DNA of 5,188 bases from Clostridia bacterium (lineage in GTDB: Bacteria > Bacillota > Clostridia > Oscillospirales > Acutalibacteraceae), in assembly GCA_017501865.1 (NCBI GenBank), contig JAFVWD010000052.1, positions 1 to 5,188 on the forward strand, read 5' to 3'. Numbering within the stretch: position 1 is the stretch's first letter; each line of letters opens with the position of its first letter. A model generated the notes under the pieces. It saw only the letters and a program-made list of their open reading frames with translations, ran no database searches and had not been told where the DNA came from. This document shows, one piece after another, positions 5,067-5,188 of this stretch. The position numbers and the translations under genes were made by a program.

Positions 5067-5110
5067 AATGGGTTCTACAGGAGGTTTTCCTGTAGAACCC
5101 ATTTCTTTGT
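5067..5110 (+). terminator. Long-stem intrinsic terminator after the dipeptidase gene
   Basis: Bases 5067-5082 pair perfectly with 5088-5103, a 16-bp stem with a 5-base loop GGTTT, followed by TCTTTGTTGTT. It lies 42 bases past the dipeptidase stop and ends the rnhB-yraN-dipeptidase unit. On the - strand the sequence after the stem is A-rich rather than T-rich, so it should act mainly on + strand transcripts. Bases 5025-5066 are T-rich with no gene. Confidence 0.85.
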
Positions 5111-5129
5111 TGTTATAAGTTTTTTAGGA

Positions 5130-5188
5130 TTAATATCTCATAGAGATTGATTCCTGAAGTCTCTTTGAGAAGAATTTGAGGAATTCGT
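5130..5188 (-). CDS. Possible 3' end of a convergent gene (partial, unidentified)
   Basis: On the - strand a frame is open from the window edge to a TAA at 5132-5130, giving 18 codons that read EFLKFFSKRLQESISMRY. The mix of charged and hydrophobic residues is protein-like, and convergent placement just after a terminator is common. Another - strand frame is also open until about 5113, so the choice of frame is not secure. Too short to identify. Confidence 0.3.
   Translation of the reverse strand, partial: EFLKFFSKRLQESISMRY

Overview
The window looks like a chromosomal housekeeping segment from a low-GC Gram-positive bacterium (Firmicutes), most likely a clostridial or Ruminococcaceae/Oscillospiraceae-type anaerobe. 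This is inferred from strong AGGAGG-type ribosome binding sites, AT-rich coding, Firmicutes-style signal peptidases with one membrane anchor, and the gene order rplS - signal peptidase - rbgA - rnhB - yraN, which is a familiar clostridial arrangement. I cannot name the species. All seven complete genes are on the + strand. I see no mobile element, CRISPR array, tRNA or rRNA.

Layout. Bases 1-90 are the 3' end of an unidentified gene, followed by a weak AT-rich hairpin. A good extended -10 promoter (121-149) then starts a roughly 110-nt structured leader (about 157-257) upstream of rplS (ribosomal protein L19, 269-613); it is probably an L19 autoregulatory leader. A GC-rich hairpin (629-650) separates rplS from two consecutive type I signal peptidase genes (692-1285 and 1287-2186), one base apart. 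The second has a long, very acidic N-terminal extension containing a 12-bp in-frame tandem repeat. rbgA (50S-assembly GTPase, about 2173-3063) overlaps the end of the second peptidase and is closed by a strong intrinsic terminator (3069-3100).

The second half begins with rnhB (RNase HII, 3122-3724), then yraN (UPF0102 nuclease-like protein, 3726-4076) one base later, then an M19 membrane-dipeptidase-family metallopeptidase (4098-5024). A 16-bp perfect stem terminator (5067-5103) ends this unit. The last 59 bases may hold the 3' end of a convergent - strand gene (low confidence).

How it fits together: the first unit joins ribosome production (L19, RbgA) to the enzymes that release exported proteins from their signal peptides. 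The second joins removal of RNA from DNA (RNase HII) with a nuclease-fold protein of unknown role and a dipeptidase. Most junctions are overlapping or 1-21 nt, implying translational coupling. The exceptions are the rplS leader, the post-rplS hairpin and the rbgA-rnhB terminator, which are the likely control points.

I did not find convincing evidence for a wholly new system. The features most worth a second look are the tandem divergent signal peptidases, the acidic repeat extension, the L19 leader, and a promoter-like sequence inside the end of rbgA that would start transcription within the terminator stem.
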